Positions 42,692 to 51,646 of a stretch of 64,000 nt of DNA are shown piece by piece. Numbering within the stretch: position 1 is the stretch's first letter; the number at the start of each line of letters is the position of its first letter. Source of the DNA: Clostridium_AW malenominatum. Lineage in GTDB: Bacteria; Bacillota; Clostridia; Clostridiales; Clostridiaceae. The notes beneath the pieces were generated by a model. The model saw only the letters and a list, made by a program, of their open reading frames with translations, searched no databases and had not been told where the DNA came from. The position numbers and the translations under genes were made by a program. Where the stretch lies: NCBI RefSeq assembly GCF_039521365.1, contig NZ_BAAACF010000001.1:248001-312000 (forward strand), in the 5' to 3' direction.

Positions 42692-43687
42692 ATGGAAGAA
42701 AATAAAAAAGTTATATTCAGTGGAATTCAACCTTCAGGAAATTTAACTATAGGAAATTACTATGGTGCTCTAAAAAATTGGGTGAAACTACAAGAGCAAT
42801 ATGACACATATTATTGCATAGTAGATTTACATGCTATCACTGTTAAACAAGAACCAAAGGATCTTAGAAGAAGGACACTAGAAGTTCTAGCTATTTATTT
42901 AGCAGCGGGACTAGATCCAGAAAAAAATACAATATTTATACAGTCTCACGTACCAGCTCATAGTGAGGCTGCATGGCTTTTGAATTGCTATACTTACATG
43001 GGAGAACTTTCTAGAATGACTCAGTTTAAGGACAAATCTGCAAGGTATGGAGAGTCCATAAGTGCAGGATTATTTAGCTATCCAGTTCTTATGGCAGCAG
43101 ACATCCTACTGTACAATACGGATTTAGTGCCTGTAGGAAGTGATCAAAAACAACATTTAGAAATAACTAGAGATATTGCTGATAGGTTTAATAATATATA
43201 TAGTCCTACTTTTAAAATTCCAGAACCTTATATACCAGAAGTAGGAGCAAGAATAATGGATTTGCAGAGTCCAGAAAAGAAAATGTCAAAATCCGCTGAT
43301 AATCCAAACAGTTATATACTTATAATGGATTCACCAGAAGTGATAAAAAACAAAATAAGTAGAGCTGTTACGGATACTATAGGAATTGTACAGTATACTA
43401 ATGATCAACCAGGTATAAAAAACCTAATGGATATTATGAGTGTTGCTACAGGAAAAACTATAGATGAAATACAAAAAGAATATGAAGGATTAGGATATGC
43501 TCAGTTTAAAAAAGATGTAGCAGAGGCTTTAATTACAGAGTTAAAACCAATTCAAAGTAAAATAAAAGAATATCTAGATAATAAAGAACTATTAGAAGAA
43601 ATATATACAAAAGGCGCTGAAAAAGCAAACTATGTTGCCAGAAAAACCTTGTCAAAAATGCAAAGAAAAATAGGATTTATAAAATAA
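42692..43687 (+). CDS. trpS: Tryptophanyl-tRNA synthetase
   Basis: The 331-residue class I synthetase shows FSGIQPSGNLTIGNYYGALKNW (TIGN in place of HIGH), VGSDQKQHLEITRDIA and the KMSKS loop PEKKMSKS. Length is normal for bacterial TrpRS. ATG 42692 is preceded by AGGAGGATTACA; an in-frame TTG/ATG further upstream lies inside the leader. The T-box leader agrees with the assignment. Confidence 0.96.
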   Translation: MEENKKVIFSGIQPSGNLTIGNYYGALKNWVKLQEQYDTYYCIVDLHAITVKQEPKDLRRRTLEVLAIYLAAGLDPEKNTIFIQSHVPAHSEAAWLLNCYTYMGELSRMTQFKDKSARYGESISAGLFSYPVLMAADILLYNTDLVPVGSDQKQHLEITRDIADRFNNIYSPTFKIPEPYIPEVGARIMDLQSPEKKMSKSADNPNSYILIMDSPEVIKNKISRAVTDTIGIVQYTNDQPGIKNLMDIMSVATGKTIDEIQKEYEGLGYAQFKKDVAEALITELKPIQSKIKEYLDNKELLEEIYTKGAEKANYVARKTLSKMQRKIGFIK

Positions 43688-43722
43688 AGAGAATTCCAGC
43701 AGGAGTTCTCTTTATTTTTGTA
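43684..43722 (+). terminator. trpS terminator
   Basis: AAAGAGAA-T-TCC pairs with GGA-G-TTCTCTTT around AGCA (stem about 43686-43712), followed by ATTTTTG. Confidence 0.7.
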
Positions 43723-43734
43723 AATAGTAATGAA

Positions 43735-43791
43735 AAATCCACAATAAACTGTTGATAAACTGTTGATAAGTTGTTAATAAACTGTTGAATA
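43735..43791. repeat. Cluster of DnaA-box-like 9-mers with 11-bp spacing
   Basis: TGTTGATAA (43750-43758), TGTTGATAA (43761-43769), TGTTAATAA (43772-43780) and TGTTGAATA (43783-43791) repeat with a period of exactly 11. TGTTGATAA differs at one base from the DnaA box TGTGGATAA. AAATCCACA (43735-43743) upstream resembles a box in the opposite direction. The cluster lies before the histidine kinase gene. Confidence 0.55.
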
Positions 43792-43862
43792 TATATGTAA
43801 TTATTGGTATAATTTTCTTGAATGGTGACGAAATAATACTTTGTATACTTGGAGGGATTGTC

Positions 43863-45605
43863 ATGGAGAAGAATAAAATTAGATGGAGAATGATATTATT
43901 AATTTTTATTACATTAATTCCTTTATCGATTTTACAGGCAATAAGTGTAAAGTCTAATTTCGATTCTATGATAGAAATGGATTTAAAGTCTAGCCAAGAG
44001 TATGCAGAAGCAATTAAGGTTTCTTTTTTAAATTATTTAGACAGAACTTGGGCTAATCAACTTGTTATGGGAAAAGTAATTATCTCAAATCCTGAGTGGA
44101 GCTCAGAAGACATAGAAAAATACTTGAAAAATACAATGTCAGAGGATTTAGTAGGTGGAAGATACCTTTGGGTAAGCCCAGAAGGGACCGTGATTACCAC
44201 CACAAATCCTGAAGAAGAAAACTTAAGCTTATTAGATAGACCATATATTCAAAGGATACTCCAGGGAGAGGACAAGACTATATCGGATTTAAGAGTGTCT
44301 GCAAACAGCGAAGAACTAATTTTCCCATTAGCTAGAGCTATTAGAGTAGAAGGTGAATTAAAGGGCATAATTGTAAATGTCATCGATGCAAATAAAATTC
44401 AGGGTATTTTTCCAGTAAAAAATTTAAATGAAGGAAGTAGGTTTGGATTAATTGATAGCAATGCTAGATTGGTTTATAGAAATGAGATGACACAAATGCC
44501 TTTCTCAGAAAGGATAATTAGTGAAGAATCTCCTTCAAGAAGAGCTTTAAAGGGAGAAATAGTAAAATTCTATGAAAGAATTTCTGAGATTGATGGCGTC
44601 AAAAGAATAGGGGTAGACTATCCAATAGAGGAAATTGGCTGGAGCTGCTTTGTGGCAAATTCTTCAGAAGTCTTATTAAGGGATAAAATTGAACAGAGGA
44701 ATAAGCAATTATTGATTTTCTTTTTCGTTTGTACCATGTCTTTTTTTGGAGCAATTTATATAGGAAATGAGTTTATTAACTCATTAAATAAAATTAAGGA
44801 TGAGTCTCATGAAATCGAGGAATATAACAACTTAAAAGCTCAGTTTTTATCAACTATGTCTCATGAGTTAAAAACCCCTCTTAATATTATTTTAGGGTGT
44901 GTTCAACTAATGGAAAAGTTAGATTTTAATGATGTTTCTTCTAAACAAGGTTTTACTAAATACATAAAAATGCAGAGACAAAATAGTTACAGATTACTAA
45001 GACTTATAAATAATTTTATTGATGTAACTAAGGCGGAAGTAAATAGTATGAAGCTCAATTGTATTAATGGTGATATCGTAAAAGTTGTGGAGGACATCAC
45101 CATGTCTGTAGTGGAGTATACAAAACTTAAGAATATAGATATAATTTTTGACACTGAGGAGGAAGAAAGAATAATAGCCTTTGATGGAGATATTATAGAA
45201 AGAATTATGTTGAATTTATTATCTAATGCAATTAAATTTACAGAAACTAGAGGGATTATTCAGGTTAATGTTTATAATAGAGAGGATAAAGTTGTAATTT
45301 CTGTAAAAGATAGTGGTATAGGAATTCCAGAAGATAAACTAGCAACTATTTTTGAAAGATTTACCCAGGTAGATAATACCCTTAGAAAAAAATCAGAGGG
45401 GTCAGGAATTGGTCTTTCCTTAGTTAAATATTTAGTTGAGCTTCAAGGAGGGAAAATATCTGTTAAAAGTGAGATGGGAATGGGAAGTGAGTTCCTTGTA
45501 GAACTTCCTGCAAAGATTATAGAAGATGAAAAAATTAATACATATCAAATGGATTCGGGATATGTAGAGAGAATAAGTATAGAGTTTTCCGATATTTATA
45601 TGTGA
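43863..45605 (+). CDS. Membrane sensor histidine kinase (orphan)
   Basis: The 580-residue protein has a transmembrane helix at about residues 10-30. An extracytoplasmic Cache-like sensor domain follows (residues 35-275, with GRYLWVSPEGTVITTTNPE and DRPYIQRILQGE...KGIIVNVIDANKI). A second membrane helix lies near 285-303. HisKA with STMSHELKTPLNI carries the phospho-acceptor His. HATPase_c shows N box NLLSNAIKFTE, DSGIGIPED and GSGIGLSLVKYLVE. ATG 43863 has GGAGGG 7 bases upstream. No response regulator is adjacent; clostridial orphan kinases of this type often feed the Spo0A sporulation pathway, which here is only a possibility. Confidence 0.85.
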   Translation: MEKNKIRWRMILLIFITLIPLSILQAISVKSNFDSMIEMDLKSSQEYAEAIKVSFLNYLDRTWANQLVMGKVIISNPEWSSEDIEKYLKNTMSEDLVGGRYLWVSPEGTVITTTNPEEENLSLLDRPYIQRILQGEDKTISDLRVSANSEELIFPLARAIRVEGELKGIIVNVIDANKIQGIFPVKNLNEGSRFGLIDSNARLVYRNEMTQMPFSERIISEESPSRRALKGEIVKFYERISEIDGVKRIGVDYPIEEIGWSCFVANSSEVLLRDKIEQRNKQLLIFFFVCTMSFFGAIYIGNEFINSLNKIKDESHEIEEYNNLKAQFLSTMSHELKTPLNIILGCVQLMEKLDFNDVSSKQGFTKYIKMQRQNSYRLLRLINNFIDVTKAEVNSMKLNCINGDIVKVVEDITMSVVEYTKLKNIDIIFDTEEEERIIAFDGDIIERIMLNLLSNAIKFTETRGIIQVNVYNREDKVVISVKDSGIGIPEDKLATIFERFTQVDNTLRKKSEGSGIGLSLVKYLVELQGGKISVKSEMGMGSEFLVELPAKIIEDEKINTYQMDSGYVERISIEFSDIYM

Positions 45606-45691
45606 ACTTCTTAATTAAATATAATTGACAGCTAAATTAGTTAAAGTTAAAATCATTGTAGTACAGATTTTTATAAAGAGGAGAGAAAATA

Positions 45692-47284
45692 GTGGAAGAT
45701 ATATTTAAGGAAATAGAGAGAAGAAGAACCTTTGCAATAATATCTCACCCTGACGCAGGAAAAACTACGTTAACTGAAAAGCTATTATTATATGGAGGTG
45801 CCATTAGACTTGCAGGTTCAGTAAAATCAAGAAAAGCTTCAAAACATGCAGTTTCTGACTGGATGGAAATAGAAAAACAAAGAGGAATTTCTGTTACTTC
45901 ATCAGTTATGCAATTTAACTATGAAGGATATTGTATAAATATATTAGATACCCCAGGCCACCAAGACTTTAGTGAAGACACTTATAGAACCTTAATGGCT
46001 GCAGATAGCGCCGTAATGGTTATAGACGGAGCAAAAGGGGTAGAGGAACAAACTAAGAAACTGTTTCATGTTTGTAGCTTAAGAGGAATTCCTGTATTTA
46101 CCCTTGTAAACAAAATGGATAGAGAAACTAGAGATCCATTTGAACTTATGGAAGAAATAGAAACAGTTCTTGGCATAAAATCTTATCCAATGAACTGGCC
46201 TATAGGTGCAGGTGCAGATTTTAAGGGAGTATACGATAGAAAGAAAAAGTTAATAGAAGTATTCAACGCAGGAAAACATGGTCAGACAAGAATTGAAGCT
46301 ATGGAAGGTCAAGTTGATGACCCTGTATTTAAAGATCTTTTAGGAGAAGGATTACACCAAAAGCTAATAGAAGACATTGAGCTTTTAGATATAGCTGGAG
46401 ATGAGTTCGATATTAAGAAAGTAAGAAGCGGTGAATTGACTCCAGTATTTTTTGGTAGTGCATTAACTAACTTTGGAGTTGAGCCTTTTTTAGAAGAATT
46501 TCTAAACTTAACTACACCACCTCTTGGAAGAGATTCAAGTATTGGAGAAATAGATGCTTTTTCGCCAGATTTTTCAGCTTTTGTATTTAAAATACAAGCA
46601 AATATGAATCCAGCCCATAGAGATAGAATAGCGTTTATGAGAATATGTTCAGGTAAATTTCAAAAGGGTATGGAAGTATTCCACATGCAAGGTGGAAATA
46701 AAATGAAACTAGCTCAACCTCAACAGTTTTTAGCACAAGATAGAGAAATAGTTGAAGAAGCTTATGCTGGTGACATAATAGGGGTATTTGATCCAGGTAT
46801 ATTTAGAATTGGAGACACTTTATGTACAGCAAATAATAAATTTTCTTTTGAAGGAATACCAACCTTTGCTCCTGAATATTTTGCTAGAGTAAGAACCATA
46901 GATACTATGAAGAGAAAGCAATTTATAAAAGGAATGACAGAAATATCTCAGGAAGGGGCTATCCAGGTATTTAAGGAAATTAATATAGGTATTGAAGAAA
47001 TAATAGTTGGAGTAGTTGGAGTCTTACAATTTGAAGTATTAGAGTATAGAATGAAATATGAATATAATGTAGATATAAAGATGGATAGACTTCCATTTAA
47101 GTATGTAAGATGGATAGAAAGCTCTAATTTAGAAGTGGAAAAATTAAGTATAACCAGTGATACTAAAATAGTAAAAGATTTTAGAGACAGGGCATTACTA
47201 TTGTTCCAAAGTGAGTGGGCAATAAGCTGGGCTTTAGATCATAATAAGGATATAGTTTTATCTGATGTAGGGAAAAGTGAGTAA
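45692..47284 (+). CDS. prfC: Peptide chain release factor 3
   Basis: The 530-residue GTPase shows G1 SHPDAGKTTLTEKLL, EKQRGISVTSSVMQF, G3 DTPGHQDFSEDTYRTL and G4 NKMDR, followed by typical RF3 domains (HRDRIAFMRICSGKFQKGM and the end FRDRALLLFQSEWAISWA). RF3 releases RF1/RF2 from the ribosome after termination. The start is GTG 45692 with AGAGGAGAG upstream. Confidence 0.95.
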   Translation: MEDIFKEIERRRTFAIISHPDAGKTTLTEKLLLYGGAIRLAGSVKSRKASKHAVSDWMEIEKQRGISVTSSVMQFNYEGYCINILDTPGHQDFSEDTYRTLMAADSAVMVIDGAKGVEEQTKKLFHVCSLRGIPVFTLVNKMDRETRDPFELMEEIETVLGIKSYPMNWPIGAGADFKGVYDRKKKLIEVFNAGKHGQTRIEAMEGQVDDPVFKDLLGEGLHQKLIEDIELLDIAGDEFDIKKVRSGELTPVFFGSALTNFGVEPFLEEFLNLTTPPLGRDSSIGEIDAFSPDFSAFVFKIQANMNPAHRDRIAFMRICSGKFQKGMEVFHMQGGNKMKLAQPQQFLAQDREIVEEAYAGDIIGVFDPGIFRIGDTLCTANNKFSFEGIPTFAPEYFARVRTIDTMKRKQFIKGMTEISQEGAIQVFKEINIGIEEIIVGVVGVLQFEVLEYRMKYEYNVDIKMDRLPFKYVRWIESSNLEVEKLSITSDTKIVKDFRDRALLLFQSEWAISWALDHNKDIVLSDVGKSE

Positions 47285-47317
47285 AAAAGAGGTGTAATTT
47301 TACACCCCTTTTTTACG
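47285..47317. terminator. Terminator between prfC and the small minus-strand gene
   Basis: GGTGTAA (47291-47297) pairs with TTACACC (47300-47306) and is followed by CCTTTTTT; on the minus strand the arm overlaps the stop codon of the small membrane protein. Confidence 0.75.
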
Positions 47318-47455
47318 TCCAAATAAAATATCTAAAATAAACACCACGGCAGCTACTAACAATAATAAATTTATTAGGCTACCTCCGATTCTAAAAATTA
47401 GCCCTATTAGCCAAAATAAAACTACGATTCCACCTAACCATCTTAAAAATACCAT
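47300..47455 (-). CDS. Lmo0937-family small membrane protein
   Basis: The 51-residue frame reads MVFLRWLGGIVVLFWLIGLIFRIGG and continues with a second hydrophobic helix (LINLLLLVAAVVFILDIL) and a basic end FGRKKGV. This is the two-helix pattern of the Lmo0937 family, with typical length about 50. GGAGGG lies before the ATG at 47455. The family function is unknown. Confidence 0.75.
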   Translation of the reverse strand: MVFLRWLGGIVVLFWLIGLIFRIGGSLINLLLLVAAVVFILDILFGRKKGV

Positions 47456-47542
47456 AAAAAACCCTCCAGTTATCAAGTAAATTACTCTACATTAAACTAG
47501 TATTAGCAGAATATTAGTTAATTATGAATTTAATAGTGCAAA

Positions 47543-47568
47543 TAAAAAAGAGAGGAAAACCTCTCTTA
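47543..47568 (-). terminator. Terminator of the zinc-ribbon gene
   Basis: AGAGAGG (47550-47556) pairs with CCTCTCT (47561-47567) around AAAA; on the minus strand it is followed by TTTTTTATT. It overlaps the TAA stop. Confidence 0.8.
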
Positions 47569-47733
47569 TCTTCTTGGTCTGCTATTATTTTTTTCTGCTT
47601 TTCTAGCTTTTCTGCATTCTGGGCATCTTACAGGATCATTTTCAAATCCTTTTTCTTTGTAGAAAGCCTGTTCTCCTTCAGTGAATACAAAGTCTTTTCC
47701 ACAATCTTTACATGCAATTGTTCTGTCTGCCAT
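47566..47733 (-). CDS. Small zinc-ribbon domain protein
   Basis: The 55-residue frame reads MADRTIACKDCGKDFVFTEGEQAFYKEKGF and contains two CxxC pairs (CKDC and, after VR, CPEC), then RKARKAEKNNSRPRR. This matches the probable zinc-ribbon family with the pattern FVFTxGEQxFYxxKGFxNxPxRCxxCR. It probably binds zinc and maybe nucleic acid through the basic tail. The ribosome binding site AAAGGAGG lies within a predicted hairpin (see the leader). Confidence 0.85.
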   Translation of the reverse strand: MADRTIACKDCGKDFVFTEGEQAFYKEKGFENDPVRCPECRKARKAEKNNSRPRR

Positions 47734-47741
47734 TTGTATAA

Positions 47742-47817
47742 TCCTCCTTTAATCATAGGGTAATTTTTCATGGATAGTGCCTCCTATGATTAAGGAGTTG
47801 AGTACCTGAAAATTACC
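47742..47817 (-). promoter_or_regulatory. Candidate structured leader that hides the ribosome binding site of the zinc-ribbon gene
   Basis: On the minus-strand RNA, 47797-47783 (CTCCTTAATCATAGG) can pair with 47759-47744 (CCTATGATTAAAGGAG), a 15-bp stem with one bulged base that contains the ribosome binding site. A second pair, 47817-47807 (GGTAATTTTCA) with 47770-47759 (TGAAAAATTACC), is arranged across the first in pseudoknot order, so the two can compete or form a pseudoknot. Confidence 0.55.
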
Positions 47818-47843
47818 TATTAACTTATTGATAACATACCATA

Positions 47844-47873
47844 ATTATACCATGGAAAGGCCTAAATATTCAA
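47844..47873 (-). promoter_or_regulatory. Promoter of the zinc-ribbon gene
   Basis: On the minus strand TTGAAT (47873-47868), 18-bp spacer, TATAAT (47849-47844). Transcription would begin near 47837 and leave a leader of about 100 nt that contains the inverted repeats. Confidence 0.5.
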
Positions 47874-47887
47874 CATTGAAATAGCAA

Positions 47888-48988
47888 TTATGAAGGCAAA
47901 TCAGCTCTCTTTTGTAAGGGTTTTTTCTTGTTTTTGAACTTGAAAATTATCATAGCAATTATCGGTATTATCAGGAAGTTTATTAGAGAATTGAAGCTAA
48001 ATAAATTTAAATATTCGAAGAAAAATAACAAGTCATCGGCTATGTAATTTGTAAGCCCAAATATTATTAAAGTTATTATATATATGTTGTATTTGCTCCT
48101 AACTTTTATTTTCTGCAAAGCTGCTAAAGTTATATTCAATATAAGTATGTATTTTACATACCAACCACCTATAGTTTGTAACATTACAAAAAATTCCCCG
48201 CTTTCAAGAAATCTCCAATAACTTACTAACTGTGTTTGAGTAAGCTTTGGATAAACTAGTCTTTTTAGTCTCTCTATCTGGAAAGTGCTAAGCATTCCTA
48301 GAACAGATACTATTTGCATTTGTATTACAAAAATCATACCTATTATACTGTGTTTTAAAAGCTTACTCTTATCTTCTATGTGTTCTATATAAGGAAAAGC
48401 TAGTGTTAAATGAGCATATAATCCTAATATCTTGCCAATGCAAATTAAAAAATCTAAAGAAAATACCTTTTGAAAAACAGGGAAAACATAATATGAATGT
48501 TTATAAGTGCTGGTAAGTATGCCTAAGTTAATTCCTGCCATTGTCATTAATATTATACCAATTAAAGTTACTGAAATAATACTTCTAAGTCCCTTTTTCA
48601 CTACATATATAGCTGGCAGGGTTAGAAATATAAGCAAATACCAGATTGGCGTTTCTAGTAATAAATTTGTATGCATAGAGCTAGATTCAATTCCAGCGCA
48701 CTCTATTAAGGTCGTCATTAATGAAAAGATATATAATGCATATAAAATGGTACCAATTATTTTCCCAAAGGATTTTATATATATAGTATATAAATCGTAA
48801 GTACCAACATTTTTAAAGAATTTAAGAGATAAAATAAGATATAAAAGTATTATGGCAGAAGCAATTATCATAGCAATCCACGTGTCTCTTTCGCCATTTA
48901 CTATGTAAATAGTAGGATAAGTTTTTAAAGAAACTATTGTTAAAGCTGCTATTATAAAGCCTAATTGTTTTGAAGTTATTTTTTCCAT
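47888..48988 (-). CDS. gerKB: Spore germinant receptor B subunit (GerKB-like)
   Basis: The 366-residue protein has about ten hydrophobic helices and the pattern of the endospore germination permease family (KITSKQLGFIIAALTIVSLKTYPTIYI at the start, VGTYDLYTIYIKSFGKIIG and LAFPYIEHIEDKSKL). The B subunit lies in the inner spore membrane and probably binds the germinant. It is divergent from the A and C genes, as in Clostridium perfringens gerK; the gene name reflects this layout and is tentative. Confidence 0.85.
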   Translation of the reverse strand: MEKITSKQLGFIIAALTIVSLKTYPTIYIVNGERDTWIAMIIASAIILLYLILSLKFFKNVGTYDLYTIYIKSFGKIIGTILYALYIFSLMTTLIECAGIESSSMHTNLLLETPIWYLLIFLTLPAIYVVKKGLRSIISVTLIGIILMTMAGINLGILTSTYKHSYYVFPVFQKVFSLDFLICIGKILGLYAHLTLAFPYIEHIEDKSKLLKHSIIGMIFVIQMQIVSVLGMLSTFQIERLKRLVYPKLTQTQLVSYWRFLESGEFFVMLQTIGGWYVKYILILNITLAALQKIKVRSKYNIYIITLIIFGLTNYIADDLLFFFEYLNLFSFNSLINFLIIPIIAMIIFKFKNKKKPLQKRADLPS

Positions 48989-49081
48989 TTAATCCACCTT
49001 TTACTAAGTTTTTATTTATATTATTTACCAATTAGTGAATAATATTCTCTATAATACAAATAATAATTTTGGGTGATTATT

Positions 49082-50497
49082 ATGAGTAAATATTTTGATT
49101 TAATTAAAGATAAATTAAAAGATAATTTTGATTTAAAGCATAGAGAAATAGAAACTGCTGGAGGCTTAATATATTTAATTTATATTGATGATTTATGTAA
49201 TGTGAGTTTTATAAGTGAATACATTGTTACCCCTATAGTAGAAAATAAGGATATCATTAAAAGTGTGGAAAATCTTAAAAGAGGAATTTTACGTACGAAT
49301 TCTGTAAATGATGTAAAGGATTTTAATGATGGCATTTTACATATACTATCTGGAGATGTATTAATAATATTAGAAAACGAAGAAAAAGCAATTTATTGCG
49401 AAGCAAAGGGTTTTGTAAAAAGAGCTATTGCAACACCTCAATCAGAAAATGTTTTAAAAGGCCCGAGAGAAGCCTTTGGAGAAGCCTTTGTGGATAATGT
49501 ATCTTTAATAAGAAGAATAATTAAAAATCCCGATTTAAAATTTGAAAGTTTTTATATAGGAAAAAAATCGAATACAGTAGTGGTTATGGCTTATATTAAA
49601 GATGTGGCTGATGAAAGTTTAATAAATAAAGTAAAAGAAAAACTTGAAAAAATGGATAATGATTTTATTTTAGGTAGCAACTATGTATCTGAGGAATTGA
49701 GTAGCAACAAGAAAACCTTTTTCGATACCGTTGGCTCTACTGAAAAAGCAGATATCGCAGCCTCTAGACTACATGAAGGAAGAGTTGTAGTCATCGTAGA
49801 TGGGTCGCCTTTTGTAACATCTATGCCCCATTTCTTTTTTGAAAACTTTCATGCCCCAGATGATTACTATCTTAATAAATATTATGCAAACTTTACTAGG
49901 ATATTGAGGGAAATTGCTTTTTTGGTGGCTATGTTTTTGCCAGGCTTATATCTAGCTATAACAACCTATCATTTTTCCTTGATACCTTCAGTTTTTGTTT
50001 TTAGGCTTGCAGTATCTAGAGCTGGAGTCCCTTTTCCATCAGTAATAGAGCTGTTTTTAATGATATTTTTCTTTGCTATATTGAGGGAGTCAGGAATAAG
50101 GCTTCCTCAGCCCATAGGTCAAGCAGCTAGTATAGTAGGGGCTTTAATACTTGGAGATGCAGCCATTGGGGCAGGGCTAGCTTCTCAAATAGGACTAATA
50201 ATTGTAGCAGTATCTTCTATATGCTCATTTTTAGTGCCAAAGCTATATGGACCTATTGCTTCTTGGAGTGTAATTATTATAATTTTTTCTTCTCTTTTGG
50301 GGCTACCAGGTTTTTACATAATACTTCATACTTTTATAGCTCATATGGCTAGCTTAGAATCTTTAGGTTATCCTTATCTATATCCATTAGGAACAGCTAA
50401 AGACTTTAAATTTAGAGATATTTTAATAAGAGGAGATTTAAAAAATATATCTAAAAACATAGGAAAGGATGATTTAAATGCTAAAAAGGCTAATTAG
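49082..50497 (+). CDS. gerKA: Spore germinant receptor A subunit (GerKA-like)
   Basis: The 471-residue protein has an N-terminal soluble domain (residues 1-270, with conserved GPREAFGEAFVDNVSLIRRIIKNPDLKFE and GRVVVIVDGSPFVTSMPHFFFENF). About five transmembrane helices follow (IAFLVAMFLPGLYLAITTYHFSLIP, RAGVPFPSVIELFLMIFFFAILRESGIRLPQPIGQA). These are hallmark blocks of the GerA family. ATG 49082 was chosen with GGGTGA upstream. It forms an operon with gerKC through a 20-base overlap. Confidence 0.92.
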   Translation: MSKYFDLIKDKLKDNFDLKHREIETAGGLIYLIYIDDLCNVSFISEYIVTPIVENKDIIKSVENLKRGILRTNSVNDVKDFNDGILHILSGDVLIILENEEKAIYCEAKGFVKRAIATPQSENVLKGPREAFGEAFVDNVSLIRRIIKNPDLKFESFYIGKKSNTVVVMAYIKDVADESLINKVKEKLEKMDNDFILGSNYVSEELSSNKKTFFDTVGSTEKADIAASRLHEGRVVVIVDGSPFVTSMPHFFFENFHAPDDYYLNKYYANFTRILREIAFLVAMFLPGLYLAITTYHFSLIPSVFVFRLAVSRAGVPFPSVIELFLMIFFFAILRESGIRLPQPIGQAASIVGALILGDAAIGAGLASQIGLIIVAVSSICSFLVPKLYGPIASWSVIIIIFSSLLGLPGFYIILHTFIAHMASLESLGYPYLYPLGTAKDFKFRDILIRGDLKNISKNIGKDDLNAKKAN

Positions 50498-51587
50498 TAT
50501 TATAATACTTTCCTGTTTTTTATTTACTGGTTGCTTTAATTACAATGATATAAATAGAGTACTATTTGCCACAAGTCTTATAATAGATGTAGACGAGGAT
50601 AATAATCCTGTAATATATATAGAAACCTTTAAACCCTACAGAAGTGCTATGAGTGGTTCTGAAAAGGGAGAGAGAATTATTATTAAAGGGCAGGCTAAAA
50701 CTATTTTTGAAGCAGTAAGAAATGCAGGTTTATCCTCTAGTTATAAAATAAATTTTACTCAAAACAAAGCTCTTATATTCACGGAAAAAGCTGCAGGATA
50801 TGGAGTACATGATTTTGTAGATTTTATAGCAAGGGATCAAGAACTTATAATAAGACAATACATAGCAGTTTATGAAGGAGATGTAGAGAGGCTTTTAAAA
50901 TCTAAAATAAAGGCAGAGGAGTATATAGGGATATTTTTGGCAGATCTAATACTAAATATCGGAACCTCATCAAGATCCGTAAAACTTAGTATTAATGACT
51001 ATTTTAATATGAGGTTAATTCCCTCTAATGCCCCCGTAACTACTCTATTAAAGATGAGTGATGACCAATTAGAAGATTTAATAACTATAGATGGTGGAGC
51101 TGTATTTAAAGATGATAAGCTGGTGGATAAACTTCCTAGGGAGCGTAGTCAAGGTTTTAACTTTTTAGTTAACAAAGTTAAAACAGGTACTTTGGAAGTT
51201 CCTATTATTGAGGAAGAAAATAAATATGTTACCTTAGAAATAAGAAATAGTAAAACTAAAACTAAAATGGAGTATGACGGGGAAAAATTAAAGTTAATTA
51301 AAATTATTAAAGTAAGAACTACCTTTGGAGAAACACAATCTAATTTTGTATTTACTGATGAAACCTTACAGAAAATTGCAAAAGGAGCAGAAGATAATAT
51401 AATAAGAGCCTGCAAAGATGTATTTGAAGAATATAAGAGTAAAGAATTAGATATATTTAACATACAAAGGGACTTTAACATTAAATATCCAAAGGCCAAT
51501 AAAGAAAATATAATACGAGATACCTCTTTAGAAGTTAAAGTGGAAGTGGAAATAGAAGGTTCATCAACTAAGCTTGGCTTCCATTAA
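50478..51587 (+). CDS. gerKC: Spore germinant receptor C subunit, lipoprotein (GerKC-like)
   Basis: The 369-residue protein starts with a lipoprotein signal peptide (MLKRLISIIILSCFLFTGC; lipobox FTGC, Cys19) followed by YNDINRVLFATSLIIDVDEDNNPVIYIETFKP, as in Ger(x)C proteins. These are anchored at the outer face of the spore inner membrane and complete the receptor. It overlaps the A subunit gene. Confidence 0.9.
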   Translation: MLKRLISIIILSCFLFTGCFNYNDINRVLFATSLIIDVDEDNNPVIYIETFKPYRSAMSGSEKGERIIIKGQAKTIFEAVRNAGLSSSYKINFTQNKALIFTEKAAGYGVHDFVDFIARDQELIIRQYIAVYEGDVERLLKSKIKAEEYIGIFLADLILNIGTSSRSVKLSINDYFNMRLIPSNAPVTTLLKMSDDQLEDLITIDGGAVFKDDKLVDKLPRERSQGFNFLVNKVKTGTLEVPIIEEENKYVTLEIRNSKTKTKMEYDGEKLKLIKIIKVRTTFGETQSNFVFTDETLQKIAKGAEDNIIRACKDVFEEYKSKELDIFNIQRDFNIKYPKANKENIIRDTSLEVKVEVEIEGSSTKLGFH

Positions 51588-51589
51588 CA

Positions 51590-51611
51590 TATGATATAAT
51601 ATATCATATAA
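51590..51611. terminator. AT-only palindrome after gerKC
   Basis: A palindrome built of ATATGATATA and its complement lies 3 bp after the gerKC stop. It could be a weak terminator or part of the promoter region of the next gene. Confidence 0.35.
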
Positions 51612-51646
51612 TAAAGTAAGCAGTAATTTTGTAGAGGGTATTTAAT

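Noticed and set aside
43741..43791. Chromosomal or plasmid origin of replication
   Set aside because: Four near-boxes alone, without dnaA/rep gene or clear unwinding element, are not enough; kept only as a regulatory candidate.
47524..47763. 79-codon plus-strand frame
   Set aside because: It is the complement of the zinc-ribbon gene and its leader; the minus strand has the family motif, ribosome binding site and terminator.
51590..51611. Operator site after gerKC
   Set aside because: AT-only palindromes are expected by chance in this composition; left as a low-confidence terminator.
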